Notes: generated by a model not told the origin, from the letters alone. A stretch of DNA of 64,000 nt from Streptomyces sp. ISL-100 (GCF_018614615.1 NZ_JAGGOK010000053.1:1-64000), one strand, 5' to 3'; positions 16,484 to 25,635 are shown, counted from the stretch's first letter. Numbers and translations are program-made.

Positions 16484-17665
16484 ATGTTCACCTCCGTCCG
16501 CGAAGACCTCCGCACCACCCTCGAAGAGATCCGCACCGCCGGCCTCTACAAGCCCGAGCGAGTCATCGCCACCCCCCAGAGCGCCTCCGTCTCCGTCCCC
16601 TCCGGCGACGTACTCAACTTCTGCGCCAACAACTACCTCGGCCTCGCCGACCACCCCGAAGTCGTAGCCGCCGCCAAGGACGCCCTCGACCGCTGGGGCT
16701 ACGGCATGGCCTCCGTCCGCTTCATCTGCGGCACCCAGGAGATCCACAAGGAGCTGGAGCAGCGCCTCTCCGCCTTCCTCGGCCAGGAGGACACGATCCT
16801 CTACTCCTCCTGCTTCGACGCGAACGGCGGCGTGTTCGAAACGCTCCTCGGCCCCGAGGACGCCGTCATCTCCGACGCCCTCAACCACGCGTCGATCATC
16901 GACGGCATCCGCCTCTCCAAGGCCCGCCGCCACCGCTACGCCAACCGCGACCTCGCCGACCTCGAGCAGCAGCTCAAGGACACTCAGGACGCCCGCCGCC
17001 GCCTCATCGTCACCGACGGCGTCTTCTCGATGGACGGTTACGTCGCCCCGCTCGCCGAAATCTGCGACCTGGCCGACCAGTACGACGCCATGGTCATGGT
17101 CGACGACTCGCACGCCGTCGGCTTCGTCGGCCCGAGCGGTCGCGGCACGCCCGAACTCCACGGCGTGATGGACCGCGTCGACATCATCACCGGCACCCTC
17201 GGCAAGGCACTCGGCGGCGCGTCCGGCGGTTACGTCGCGGCCCGCGCCGAGATCGTCGAGCTGCTGCGCCAGCGTTCGCGCCCGTACCTCTTCTCGAACT
17301 CCCTGGCCCCGGTGATCGCCGCCGCGTCGATCAAGGTCCTCGACCTCCTCGAATCGGCGGACGAGCTGCGCGAGCGCCTGACCGCCAACACGAAGCTCTT
17401 CCGTACGAAGATGACCGACGCCGGCTTCGAGATCCTCCCCGGCGACCACGCCATCGCGCCCGTCATGATCGGTGACGCGGCGGAGGCGGGCCGCATGGCG
17501 GAGCTGCTCCTGGAGCGCGGCGTGTACGTGATCGGCTTCTCGTACCCGGTCGTCCCGATGGGCGCGGCCCGCATCCGGGTCCAGCTCTCCGCCGCGCACT
17601 CGACCGCCGACGTCGAGCGAGCAGTGACGGCGTTCGTCGACGCTCGGGCGACAATGGCTGGGTGA
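16484..17665 (+). CDS. kbl: Glycine C-acetyltransferase (2-amino-3-ketobutyrate CoA ligase)
   Basis: 393-residue PLP enzyme of the alpha-oxoamine synthase family. It cleaves 2-amino-3-ketobutyrate with CoA to glycine and acetyl-CoA. Motifs: FCANNYLGLADHPEVV near the N-terminus, DGVFSMDGYVAPL, VDDSHAVGFVG, and the PLP lysine in TGTLGKALGGASGGYV (about 230-245). ATG 16484 follows AAGGAGAG. It completes the pathway started by the upstream tdh. Its stop overlaps the start of the LysR gene. Confidence 0.95.
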   Translation: MFTSVREDLRTTLEEIRTAGLYKPERVIATPQSASVSVPSGDVLNFCANNYLGLADHPEVVAAAKDALDRWGYGMASVRFICGTQEIHKELEQRLSAFLGQEDTILYSSCFDANGGVFETLLGPEDAVISDALNHASIIDGIRLSKARRHRYANRDLADLEQQLKDTQDARRRLIVTDGVFSMDGYVAPLAEICDLADQYDAMVMVDDSHAVGFVGPSGRGTPELHGVMDRVDIITGTLGKALGGASGGYVAARAEIVELLRQRSRPYLFSNSLAPVIAAASIKVLDLLESADELRERLTANTKLFRTKMTDAGFEILPGDHAIAPVMIGDAAEAGRMAELLLERGVYVIGFSYPVVPMGAARIRVQLSAAHSTADVERAVTAFVDARATMAG

Positions 17666-18576
17666 TCGACCCCAGACGACTGCGCATCCTGCGGGCCGTG
17701 GCGGACCACCGGACGGTGACCGCCGCGGCTGCGGCGCTGTATCTGACCCCCTCGGCCGTGTCCCAGCAGCTCGCCGCGCTGGAGCAGGAGACCGGCCACA
17801 CCCTGCTGACCCGCAGCGGCAGGGGCGTACGCCTGACGGCGGCGGGCGACATTCTGCTGGCCCACGCCAACGCGGTGCTGGCGCAGCTGGAGCGGGCCGA
17901 GGCCGAGCTCGCGGCGTACGCGGGCGGGGCGGCCGGCGAAGTGCGGGTGGTGGCTTTCGCGACGGGCATCGCGGAGGTGCTGGCCCCGGCGATCAGCCGC
18001 CTGTCGGACCACCATCCGGACATCCGGGTACGGGTACGGGACGCCGAGGGCGACGAGAGCCTGCCACTGGTGCTGGACGGGGAGGCGGACGTCGCGCTGG
18101 CGGTGGAGTACCGGGGCGCGCCGCGCGAGGACGACCGGCGCCTGGCGCGCGTACCTCTCTACGCCGAGCCGTTCGACGCCGTACTGCACGCGTCGCACCC
18201 GCTCGGCCAGAACCCCGCGGTCGCGCTCGCGGACCTGTCCGACAGCGACTGGATCGGCCCGTACCCCGGCAACCCCTGCCACGACGTGATGCTGCTGGCC
18301 TGCGAACTGGCCGGCTTCCAGCCCCGGCTCGTGCACTCGTCGGACGACTTCCGCGCGGTGGTGGCGCTGGCGGGGGCGGGGGCGGGGGTGGCGCTGGTGC
18401 CGCGGTCGGCGCTGCGCGGGATGGAGCTCAAGGACACGGTGGTACGCCCGGTCACGGGCCCGGCGGCCACGCGCCGCGTATTCGCCGCGGTACGCCGGGG
18501 CGCGGAGCACCACCCCCTGATCAGCCCGGTACTGGACGCGCTGGCGGAGTCAGCGGCGGGCCTCACCACCGACTGA
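17662..18576 (+). CDS. LysR-family transcriptional regulator
   Basis: 304 residues. N-terminal winged HTH (RILRAVADHRTVTAAAAALY, then SAVSQQLAALEQETG, about 6-45), then a type 2 periplasmic-binding-fold effector domain (about 90-295). GTG start overlaps the kbl stop (GTGA), so it is translationally coupled to tdh-kbl and is a candidate regulator of threonine breakdown; unlike a typical LysR gene it is not divergent from its neighbour. Confidence 0.88.
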   Translation: MIDPRRLRILRAVADHRTVTAAAAALYLTPSAVSQQLAALEQETGHTLLTRSGRGVRLTAAGDILLAHANAVLAQLERAEAELAAYAGGAAGEVRVVAFATGIAEVLAPAISRLSDHHPDIRVRVRDAEGDESLPLVLDGEADVALAVEYRGAPREDDRRLARVPLYAEPFDAVLHASHPLGQNPAVALADLSDSDWIGPYPGNPCHDVMLLACELAGFQPRLVHSSDDFRAVVALAGAGAGVALVPRSALRGMELKDTVVRPVTGPAATRRVFAAVRRGAEHHPLISPVLDALAESAAGLTTD

Positions 18577-18584
18577 CCGCCGGG

Positions 18585-18898
18585 CGGCTCCGCGCCGCCC
18601 CGGTCCTCAATCGCCGGACGGGCTGAATTTCCCGACGCCGGTGTAGCGGACTGGGGCGCTGCCCCGGACCCCGCTCCTCAAACGCCGGAGGGGCTGGATG
18701 GTGCCGCTGAGCAGGCATGTGTCCGCTGCGCCACAGCATCCAGCCCCGCCCGGCAGGTCCAGCCCGTCCGGCGGTTGAGGACACGCCAGAAGGGCGTCCG
18801 GGGGCTGGGGGCTTGCCCCCACACGCGGCGGAGCCGCAAATGTCACAGCCGGGAAGGGGCGGGTAGGGGAAAAGCGCCGCAGGCACCCGGCCCCGGAC
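18585..18898. repeat. Streptomyces dispersed intergenic repeat, compound copy 2
   Basis: This 327-bp gene-free stretch is filled with repeat modules in both orientations: gctcctcaaacgccggaggg (reverse of the cctccggcgtttgaggagc module) near 18674-18693, gcccgtccggcggttgagg near 18762-18780, and gggggcttgcccccacacgc / gcggcggagccgcaaatgtc / ggaaggggcgggtaggggaa at about 18808-18870. No ORF with coding character was seen. Confidence 0.75.
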
Positions 18899-18903
18899 CG
18901 CAG

Positions 18904-19809
18904 CTAGCCGGTAACCGCGGGCGGCTGCTCGGCCGTCAGGCCCGGCGGCTCATCCACACGCGGCAACCGCGGCTCGGGCTCCGCCTGGACCTGAGGCGGG
19001 GACTCCGCCTGGGCCGGCGCCTGCGCCTGGGGCTGCGCCTGCCCCTGGGGCTGCGCCGCCCGCTCCAGGAACCGCAACAGCTCCACCGGAAACGGCAGCA
19101 CCAGCGTCGAGTTCTTCTCCGCCGCGACCGCCACCACCGTCTGCAGCAGCCGCAGCTGAAGCGCCGCCGGCTGTTCGGACATGACCCCCGCCGCCTCCGC
19201 CAGCTTCTTCGACGCCTGAAGCTCCGCGTCCGCGTTGATGACCCGCGCCCGCCGCTCCCGGTCCGCCTCCGCCTGCCGGGCCATCGACCGCTTCATCGTC
19301 TCCGGCAGCGACACGTCCTTGATCTCGACCCGGTCGATCGACACACCCCACCCGACAGCCGGGCTGTCGAGCATCAGCTCGAGCCCCTGGTTGAGCTTCT
19401 CCCGGTTCGACAGCAGATCATCCAGATCGCTCTTACCGATGATCGACCGCAACGACGTCTGCGCCATCTGCGAGACCGCGAACCGGTAGTCCTCCACCCG
19501 CACCACCGCGTCGGCGGCGTCCGCCACCTTGAAATAGATCACCGCGTCCACCCGCACCGTGACGTTGTCCCGGGTGATGCCGTCCTGGGCCGGCACCGGC
19601 ATCGTCACGATCTGCATGTTCACTTTGCGCAGCCGGTCCACCCCAGGAATGATCATGGTAAAACCGGGGCCACGGACGTCCTTGCGCAGTCGCCCGAGGC
19701 GGAAGACAACGCCCCGCTCGTACTGCCGCACCACCCGCGCCGCCGCCATGACGTACACCACGGCGGCCGCCCCCGTAGCCGCTCCCGCTGCCAGAAGCTC
19801 GTCGAGCAT
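18904..19809 (-). CDS. SPFH-domain (slipin/stomatin-like) membrane protein
   Basis: About 301 residues. One N-terminal hydrophobic segment (AAGAATGAAAVVYVMAAARV) anchors it; an SPFH/Band-7 domain follows (about 30-185: RQYERGVVFRLGRL, GPGFTMIIPGVDRL, TMPVPAQDGITRDNVTV), then a charged helix (MKRSMARQAEADRERRARVI) and a long Gln/Pro/Ala-rich tail. Family role: membrane microdomain scaffold. Start is uncertain: ATG 19809 with a GGGGG site 6-10 nt upstream is preferred; 19821 or 19950 would lengthen it. Confidence 0.85.
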   Translation of the reverse strand: MLDELLAAGAATGAAAVVYVMAAARVVRQYERGVVFRLGRLRKDVRGPGFTMIIPGVDRLRKVNMQIVTMPVPAQDGITRDNVTVRVDAVIYFKVADAADAVVRVEDYRFAVSQMAQTSLRSIIGKSDLDDLLSNREKLNQGLELMLDSPAVGWGVSIDRVEIKDVSLPETMKRSMARQAEADRERRARVINADAELQASKKLAEAAGVMSEQPAALQLRLLQTVVAVAAEKNSTLVLPFPVELLRFLERAAQPQGQAQPQAQAPAQAESPPQVQAEPEPRLPRVDEPPGLTAEQPPAVTG

Positions 19810-19897
19810 CACGACCCCCATGGGTCCGAGCCGGATCTTATTGGTCACGATACGCCCGGCCTTACGCCCCGGTCGAGACACAACAACCGACCCTAAA

Positions 19898-19927
19898 TTG
19901 AACATGGAATCCATTTGCATGTAGCGT
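19898..19927 (+). promoter_or_regulatory. Promoter with Zur-like operator upstream of cysteine-free L32 gene
   Basis: A -35-like TTGAAC (19898-19903) and a -10-like TAGCGT (19922-19927) are 18 nt apart. Inside the spacer, tggaatccatttgca (19905-19919) read on the minus strand, TGCAAATGGATTCCA, matches the Streptomyces Zur box as I remember it (TGAAAATGATTTTCA) at 11 of 15 positions. A repressor here would block RNA polymerase. The gene content downstream (zinc-free ribosomal protein and COG0523 GTPase) fits zinc control. Confidence 0.55.
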
Positions 19928-19961
19928 GCGGTGACGCGTTCGTTCACCACAGGAGGACCCC

Positions 19962-20132
19962 ATGGCCGTACCCAAGCGGAAGATGTCCCGCAGCAACACC
20001 CGTCACCGCCGCGCCCAGTGGAAGGCCACCACGCCGCAGCTCGTCCCCGTCACCGTCGACGGCTCGGTGTACCGCGTGCCGCAGCGGCTGGCCAAGGCGT
20101 ACGAGCGCGGGCTCCTGCGCCCCGAGGGCTGA
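19962..20132 (+). CDS. rpmF: 50S ribosomal protein L32, cysteine-free paralogue
   Basis: 56-residue protein starting MAVPKRKMSRSNTRHRRAQW, the L32 signature. The rest has no cysteine at all, so it lacks the four-Cys zinc ribbon of the ordinary L32. Such C-minus paralogues replace the zinc form when zinc is scarce and are Zur-repressed in actinomycetes (established for the class). ATG 19962 follows AGGAGGA. A COG0523 GTPase gene starts 5 nt after its stop, and a Zur-like box lies upstream. Confidence 0.93.
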   Translation: MAVPKRKMSRSNTRHRRAQWKATTPQLVPVTVDGSVYRVPQRLAKAYERGLLRPEG

Positions 20133-20137
20133 CCGGC

Positions 20138-21367
20138 ATGATCAGCACGCCCCTCCCCGACCTCCCGGCCCTCCACCGGCTCCCCGTGACCGTGCTCTCC
20201 GGCTTCCTCGGGGCCGGCAAGACGACCCTGCTCAATCACATCCTGGGCAACCGGGACGGCTTGCTGGTCGCCGTGATCGTCAACGACATGAGCGAGGTCA
20301 ACATCGATGCCGCGCTCGTACGGGGCGGCACGGCGGCGCTCTCGCGCACCGAGGAGCGACTGGTCGAGATGACCAACGGGTGCATCTGCTGCACCCTGCG
20401 CGACGACCTGCTCGAAGAGGTCGACCGGCTGGCCAGGGAGGGTCGTTTCGACTATCTCCTCATCGAGTCGAGCGGCATCTCCGAACCCATGCCGGTCGCG
20501 GCCACGTTCGCGTTCCCCCGCGACGACGGCGCCACGCTCGGCGACCTGGCCCGCCTCGACACCATGGTCACCGTCGTCGACGCCGCGGGCTTCCTGCCCG
20601 AACTCACCGGCGGCGACGGGCTCGCCGAGCGCGGCCTCGACCAGTACGAGGACGACGACCGCACCGTCAGTGACCTGCTGATGGACCAGATCGAGTTCGC
20701 CGACGTCATCGTCCTCAACAAGCTCGACCTCGTCGACCCGGAGACGGCTCACCGGCTGCGCGCGGCTCTCTCCCGACTCAACCCGGCCGCCAGGATCGTG
20801 GCCGCCACCCATGGCCGCGTCTCCCCCACCGACGTACTGGGCACCGGGCTCTTCGACCTGGAGCGCGCCCAGGAGGCACCGGGCTGGGTGCGGGAGCTGA
20901 ACGGCGACCACGTACCGGAGACCGAGGAGTACGGCATCTCCAGCACGGTGTTCCGCGCGGACCGCCCCTTCCATCCCGGGCGCCTGTGGGACTTCGTCAC
21001 CCGCGAGCTCGACAGTGGAGCGTACGGCCAGATCCTGCGCTCCAAGGGCTTCTTCTGGCTGTCCACCCGCCCCCGCGTCACGGGCCTGTGGTCGCAGGCC
21101 GGCGCCGTGGCCCGCTTCGAGCCCTCCGGCGCACGCGACGCGGACACCGAGCAGGGGCAGGGCCAGGGGCAGGAACTCGTCTTCATCGGCACGGGGTTGC
21201 GGGCCGAGGCCCTGCAAGCGGCGCTCACCGCGTGCCTCGCCACATCAGGGGAAGACACCCTGGTGGACGACCCGTTCCCCGCCTGGGAGACGTACGGCAT
21301 CGACGACGCGTGCGAACACGAGGCCGCCGGCCCCGCGCCCCTTACAGCGGCGCTGCCGGGAGCGTGA
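20138..21367 (+). CDS. CobW/COG0523-family GTPase, probable zinc chaperone
   Basis: 409-residue G3E GTPase. P-loop GFLGAGKTTL (about 22-31), metal-binding CxCC in NGCICCTLRDD (about 83-93), ESSGISEP, base-recognition NKLD (about 191-194), and a C-terminal CobW_C domain (SSTVFRADRPFHPGRLWDF). Paralogues of this group are made under zinc starvation and pass Zn to client proteins. The gene is 5 nt downstream of the cysteine-free L32 gene, the usual arrangement in Zur regulons. Its 3' end overlaps the convergent kinase gene by 26 bp. Confidence 0.9.
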   Translation: MISTPLPDLPALHRLPVTVLSGFLGAGKTTLLNHILGNRDGLLVAVIVNDMSEVNIDAALVRGGTAALSRTEERLVEMTNGCICCTLRDDLLEEVDRLAREGRFDYLLIESSGISEPMPVAATFAFPRDDGATLGDLARLDTMVTVVDAAGFLPELTGGDGLAERGLDQYEDDDRTVSDLLMDQIEFADVIVLNKLDLVDPETAHRLRAALSRLNPAARIVAATHGRVSPTDVLGTGLFDLERAQEAPGWVRELNGDHVPETEEYGISSTVFRADRPFHPGRLWDFVTRELDSGAYGQILRSKGFFWLSTRPRVTGLWSQAGAVARFEPSGARDADTEQGQGQGQELVFIGTGLRAEALQAALTACLATSGEDTLVDDPFPAWETYGIDDACEHEAAGPAPLTAALPGA

Positions 21368-22454
21368 CCTCGAAGCGGCAGCCGCCCTTCACATTGCGTA
21401 CGTCGGCCCGCCCCGCGTGGGCCTCGACGATGCCGCGGACGATGGCGAGACCGAGGCCCGCGCCCCCCGGAGGCGTACGGGCCTCGGAGCCGCGCCAGCC
21501 GGTGTCGAAGACGCGCGGCAGGTCCTCGGCCGGAATGCCGCCGCAGCCGTCGGTGACGGACAGCACGACGCGGTCCTCGCGCAGTTCGGCGCCGACGGCG
21601 ACCGTGCCGTCGGCAGGGGTACGGCGGATCGCGTTGACCAGGAGGTTGGCGAGGACGCGGGTCATTTCGCGTGCGTCGACTTCCAGCGGAAGAGCTTCCG
21701 TCGTGTCGCCGACGAGACGGACGCCCTGTTCGCGGGCGAGCGGGTCGACGCCCGCGAGGGCCTCGCCGATCAGGTCGTGGGCGGAGATCCGTACCGGCGT
21801 CAGGGCGAGCGCGCCCGCGTGGATGCGGGAGAGCTCGAAGAGGTCGCCGACCATGGAGTTGAGCCGGTCGACCTCGGTGCGCATCTGCCGGTGGTAGCGG
21901 GCGGGGTCGGCGACGACGCCGTCCTCCAGCGCCTCCGACATGGCGCGCAGCCCGGCGAGCGGGGTGCGCAGGTCGTGGGAGATCCAGGCGACGAGTTCGC
22001 GGCGTGAGGTCTCCAGGGCGCGCTCCCGCTCGCGGGAGGCCGCCAGTTTCGCGCTGGTGGCGGCCAGTTCACGGCCCAGCGCGTCGAGTTCCGCGGTGGA
22101 CGATCCGGTGGGGGCGGCGAAGGAACCGCCGTCGCCGAAGGTACGGGCCGCGAGGGTCAGTGCGTTGCTGCGGGCGACGACCCAGCGGCCCAGGATCAGA
22201 GCGGTCGCCAGCGAGACGACGGCGGCCATGGCCACGACCATGGTCACCACGGTGAGGTCGTGCGGGGACAGGAACATCGCCTGCGCCACGGCCAGCGTGC
22301 CCGCGAGCATCGCGGTGACCGTAACGGCGGCGACGACCGTCAGGGACACGGCGACCGAGCGGCTGCGCAGGAGGCGCAGGACCACGGCGCCGAGCAGGCC
22401 GGCGGCGGCCGCGCCGAGGAAGGCGATGAGGGCGATGAGCGGCAGGTCACGCAT
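21342..22454 (-). CDS. Two-component sensor histidine kinase
   Basis: 370 residues. Two or more transmembrane helices in the first about 90 residues (LIALIAFLGAAAAGLLGAVV; VSLTVVAAVTVTAMLAGTLA; VVTMVVAMAAVVSLATALIL), with almost no extracellular sensor. HAMP-like linker, then DHp with phospho-acceptor His in AWISHDLRTPLAGLRAMSEAL (about 209), and an HATPase with N box LANLLVNAIRR, GCGGIP and GGAGLGLAIVRGI. Overlaps the upstream response regulator gene by 8 nt, so they form one operon. Confidence 0.92.
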   Translation of the reverse strand: MRDLPLIALIAFLGAAAAGLLGAVVLRLLRSRSVAVSLTVVAAVTVTAMLAGTLAVAQAMFLSPHDLTVVTMVVAMAAVVSLATALILGRWVVARSNALTLAARTFGDGGSFAAPTGSSTAELDALGRELAATSAKLAASRERERALETSRRELVAWISHDLRTPLAGLRAMSEALEDGVVADPARYHRQMRTEVDRLNSMVGDLFELSRIHAGALALTPVRISAHDLIGEALAGVDPLAREQGVRLVGDTTEALPLEVDAREMTRVLANLLVNAIRRTPADGTVAVGAELREDRVVLSVTDGCGGIPAEDLPRVFDTGWRGSEARTPPGGAGLGLAIVRGIVEAHAGRADVRNVKGGCRFEVTLPAAPL

Positions 22455-23139
22455 GGGTGGCCTCCGGACGGTCGTCGAAGCGGTAACCGACACCCCAGAC
22501 CGTCTGGATGAGGCGGGGCCTGGCCGGGTCGTCCTCGATCTTGCCGCGCAGCCGCCGCACATGGACGGTGACGGTGGACAGGTCCCCGAACTCCCAGCCC
22601 CAGACGTCATGCATCAGCTGCTCACGGCCGATGGCCTCGCCCCGGTGGCTGATGAGGTGCGCGAGGAGGTCGAACTCCCGCAGGGTCAGAGCCAGTTCAC
22701 GGCCGCCCTTGGTGGCGCGGCGGCCCGCCGGGTCGAGGACGATGCCGGCGGCCCGCACCTGCGGGCCCGGGTGCTGCGCGGCGGCGCGGCGGAGTACGGA
22801 TTCGACTCGAAGCACCAGCTCGCGCGGGCTGAACGGCTTGGTGACGTAGTCGTCGGCCCCGACCTCCAGGCCCAGGATCCGGTCGTCCTCGTCGCCGCGC
22901 GCCGTCAGCATGATGACCGGGACGGGGCCGTCCGCGCGGAGCTCGCGGCACACCTCCAGGCCGTCCATGCCGGGCAGCATGAGGTCCAGGACCACGAGAT
23001 CGGGCCGGCGTTCCTTCGCCTGCCGCAGCGCGGCGGGGCCGTCGGCGGCCTGGGTCACGGTGAAGCCCGCGCGTTCCAGGTAGCCGGTGACGACCTCGGC
23101 GACGGTCGGATCGTCGTCGACGACCAGGATGTTCTGCAT
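22447..23139 (-). CDS. OmpR-family response regulator
   Basis: 230 residues. Receiver domain (1-115) with acidic pocket VVDDD, phospho-acceptor Asp in VVLDLMLPGMDGLE and the Lys of YVTKPFSPREL; C-terminal winged-helix DNA-binding domain (about 130-225) with VTVHVRRLRGKIE and TVWGVGYRFD. First gene of the kinase operon. The regulated genes cannot be read from the sequence. Confidence 0.92.
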   Translation of the reverse strand: MQNILVVDDDPTVAEVVTGYLERAGFTVTQAADGPAALRQAKERRPDLVVLDLMLPGMDGLEVCRELRADGPVPVIMLTARGDEDDRILGLEVGADDYVTKPFSPRELVLRVESVLRRAAAQHPGPQVRAAGIVLDPAGRRATKGGRELALTLREFDLLAHLISHRGEAIGREQLMHDVWGWEFGDLSTVTVHVRRLRGKIEDDPARPRLIQTVWGVGYRFDDRPEATHA

Positions 23140-23273
23140 GGGTCCAGTCTCGTCGACGTACGGACGACGGAGGGTGTCCGGCCCCCTTACGAAGCGATGA
23201 CGTCCGACGTCCGCCAGTGTCCAGTGTCCGATTCCTTCAAGAAGAGGCCCGGCGCCCCGCCTACGTTGAGTCC

Positions 23274-23669
23274 ATGACTCCACGACTTGATGCCATCGGA
23301 ATCGTGGCCGCCGACATGGCCGCCTCGCTCGCCTTCTACCGACTCCTCGGCCTGGACATCCCCGCCGAGGCCGACACCGCCCCGCACGCGGAGGCGACGC
23401 TGCCCAGTGGGCTGCGCGTCCTGTGGGACACCGAGGAGACCGTCCGCTCCTTCGACCCGGACTGGACCAGGCCCGAGGGCGGCGGCGACCGGGTCGGCCT
23501 GGCCTTCCGCTGCGACAGCCCGGCCGAGGTCGACGCGGTCTACGACGCTCTGATCGCCGCCGGACACCGGGGGCACCTCAAGCCCTGGGACGCGTTCTGG
23601 GGACAGCGTTACGCGGTGGCGCTGGACCCCGACGGCTGCGGGGTCTCCCTGTTCGCCGACGCCGCGTAG
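23274..23669 (+). CDS. VOC-family (glyoxalase/bleomycin resistance) protein
   Basis: 131 residues with the beta-alpha-beta-beta-beta repeat of the vicinal oxygen chelate fold: LDAIGIVAADMAASLAFYRL at the start and YAVALDPDGCGVSLFADA at the end. The first metal-ligand position is not an obvious His, so it may be a binding rather than a catalytic member. Start ATG 23274. The 3' end overlaps the convergent AraC gene by 61 bp. Confidence 0.8.
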   Translation: MTPRLDAIGIVAADMAASLAFYRLLGLDIPAEADTAPHAEATLPSGLRVLWDTEETVRSFDPDWTRPEGGGDRVGLAFRCDSPAEVDAVYDALIAAGHRGHLKPWDAFWGQRYAVALDPDGCGVSLFADAA

Positions 23670-24367
23670 GCGCCCAGCGTCGTGCCGGCCAGGTCGCGCA
23701 TCTCTCGGGAGAGGTGCGCCTGGTCTGCGCAGCCGGCGGCGAGGGCGGCATCGGCGTACGGCAGACCTTGTCGTACGAGAGCCAGCGCGCGCTGGAGCCG
23801 CAGGATCCTGGCCAGCGTCTTGGGGCCGTACCCGAAGGCGGTCAGTGAGCGGCGGTGCAGCTGCCGGGCGCCGAGCCCGGCGGCGTCGGCGGTCGCGGCG
23901 ACGGTGCGGCCGGCGTCCAGCTGCCGGGCGACGGCGCGCAGCACCGGGTCGGGCGCGGGCACGTCCGCCGCGTGCCGCAGGACGAGGGCCTCCAGGGCGG
24001 CCGCCGGGTCGGCGGCGCCGCTGACCCGGCCGGTCAGGGCGCGCACCCTGGCCGCCGGCCACAGGTCGGCCAGGTCCACGCGCTGGTCGCGCAGTTCGTG
24101 CGCGGGTACGCCGAGGAGTGCGGGACCCGCGCCTGGTGCGAACCGCACGCCGTCGTAGCGGGCGGCTGCGCCGGCGGGGGTGTCGCCGGGTGGGTGGGCG
24201 TGGGTGTCGGGGCCTGCGACGTACAGCTTGCCGTTGGTCCACATGAGGTCCATGCAGCCGTCCGGGAGGATGGGGTGGACCGGCCCGGGGGCGGCGGAGG
24301 CCGGCGTGGGAACGGTGCGGGTCCAGACGACGGCGCCGTCGAGCCGGGATGCGCGTTCCGCGTACAT
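23609..24367 (-). CDS. AraC-family transcriptional regulator
   Basis: 252 residues. N-terminal domain of the type with ILPDGCMDLMW (about 33-43) and a C-terminal double HTH (about 150-240): TVAATADAAGLGARQLHRRS, then GYGPKTLARILRLQRALALV and ALAAGCADQAHLSREM. Its convergent neighbour is the VOC gene; no divergent target is evident. Confidence 0.85.
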   Translation of the reverse strand: MYAERASRLDGAVVWTRTVPTPASAAPGPVHPILPDGCMDLMWTNGKLYVAGPDTHAHPPGDTPAGAAARYDGVRFAPGAGPALLGVPAHELRDQRVDLADLWPAARVRALTGRVSGAADPAAALEALVLRHAADVPAPDPVLRAVARQLDAGRTVAATADAAGLGARQLHRRSLTAFGYGPKTLARILRLQRALALVRQGLPYADAALAAGCADQAHLSREMRDLAGTTLGAYAASANRETPQPSGSSATA

Positions 24368-24394
24368 GGTGTCCAGGTTAGGGACGTCTTGTTC

Positions 24395-24452
24395 CCCGAC
24401 CCGCCCCTTTCCGAAACTGGGGGCAAGCCCCCAGCCCCCCGGGACGTCCTAC
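24395..24452. repeat. Streptomyces dispersed intergenic repeat, partial copy 3
   Basis: acccgcccctttcc (24400-24413) and gggggcaagcccccagcccc (24419-24438) are the reverse-orientation modules of the repeat found at 18.6-18.9 kb and 44.4-44.6 kb. The right end runs up to the YihY stop codon. Confidence 0.65.
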
Positions 24453-25618
24453 GGGCGCGATTCCCGGGCCTCTCGCGCCTCCCGCGCCGCTTCCTTCGGC
24501 TCCCTCTCGCGGCTCGTGTGCAGGCGGGACTTCACGTCGTCCGGCGGCAGGAACCGCGACCACCGCTCCGGGAACTCGGACGGCATGTCGGGGTCGTCCA
24601 GATCGGGGTCGCCCGCCGCCGCCCGCGCCGCTTCCGCCCGCGCGATGACCGCCGCCGCCTGGGCGGTGCGTACCCGGTCGTTCGCCTCGCGGGCCGCCGC
24701 CGTGGCGACGGAGGGCCAGACCCGGTCGATCGCGGCGTTGACCGCCGCGCCGACCAGCACCGCGAACGCGCAGATGCAGATCCACAGCAGGACGGCGATG
24801 GGGGCCGCGAGGGAGCCGTAGATGGTCGGGCCCTCGACGGTGCTGGTGAGGTAGATCCGGAGCAGGAAGCTGCCGAGCACACACATCGCGAGGGCCATCA
24901 GCGCGCCGGGCACGTCCTCGACCCACGGCGAACGGACCGGCACGGACACGTGGTAGAGCGTCGTGAGGAAGACGATGGACAGCACGATGACGACCGGCCA
25001 GTACAGGACGCTGACGACTTCCGTGCCGAAGGGGACGAGGTCCACAACCCGGTCCGGACCGACCACCATCAGCGGCATCACCACCGCGCCGATCACCAAC
25101 GCGATGATGTAGAGGAGGAAGGCGAGCAGCCGGGTCTTCACGATGCCGCGGTGGCCGTCCAGTCCGTACATCACCGTGATCGTGTCGATGAAGACGTTGA
25201 CCGCGCGCGATCCCGACCAGAGCGCGATGGCGAAGCCGATGGAGATGATGTCGGGGCGGGCGCCCTGGGTGACGTCGGCGATGAGCGGTTTCGCGAAATC
25301 GTTGACGCCGCGGTCGGACAGGACCGTTTCAGCGGCGGTCAGGATGTTGCGCTCGATGGAGGCGACCGTGTCGGTGTCGGTCCAGGCGTCGACGTAACCG
25401 AGCAGACCGATCATGCCGAGCAGGAGGGGCGGCAGGGACAGCAGGGTGAAGAACGCCGCCTCGGCCGCGAGACCGAGGATGCGGTACTCGATGCACGAGT
25501 TGACGGTGTCCTTCAGCAGCAACCAGACCAACTTGCGCTTCGAGACGTTGCGGTAGAGCACTCTTGCCCGGTGAAGCCGGCCTTCGGGCCGTTCGGGTGT
25601 TTCCTTTGCTGCCTGCAC
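24449..25618 (-). CDS. YihY/BrkB-family inner-membrane protein
   Basis: 389 residues with about six membrane segments in the central 300 residues: AAFFTLLSLPPLLLGMIGLL, LLAFLLYIIALVIGAVVMPL, VVSVLYWPVVIVLSIVFLTT, VPGALMALAMCVLGSFLLRI, IAVLLWICICAFAVLVGAAV. The cytoplasmic C-terminal tail is highly charged (EREPKEAAREAREARESRP). Once called RNase BN; the true function of the family is unknown. The GTG start sits inside the AAGGAGGTG site, so the real start may be internal or the mRNA leaderless. Divergent from the AidB-like gene. Confidence 0.85.
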   Translation of the reverse strand: MQAAKETPERPEGRLHRARVLYRNVSKRKLVWLLLKDTVNSCIEYRILGLAAEAAFFTLLSLPPLLLGMIGLLGYVDAWTDTDTVASIERNILTAAETVLSDRGVNDFAKPLIADVTQGARPDIISIGFAIALWSGSRAVNVFIDTITVMYGLDGHRGIVKTRLLAFLLYIIALVIGAVVMPLMVVGPDRVVDLVPFGTEVVSVLYWPVVIVLSIVFLTTLYHVSVPVRSPWVEDVPGALMALAMCVLGSFLLRIYLTSTVEGPTIYGSLAAPIAVLLWICICAFAVLVGAAVNAAIDRVWPSVATAAAREANDRVRTAQAAAVIARAEAARAAAGDPDLDDPDMPSEFPERWSRFLPPDDVKSRLHTSREREPKEAAREAREARESRP

Positions 25619-25635
25619 CTCCTTACCGTAGCGGC

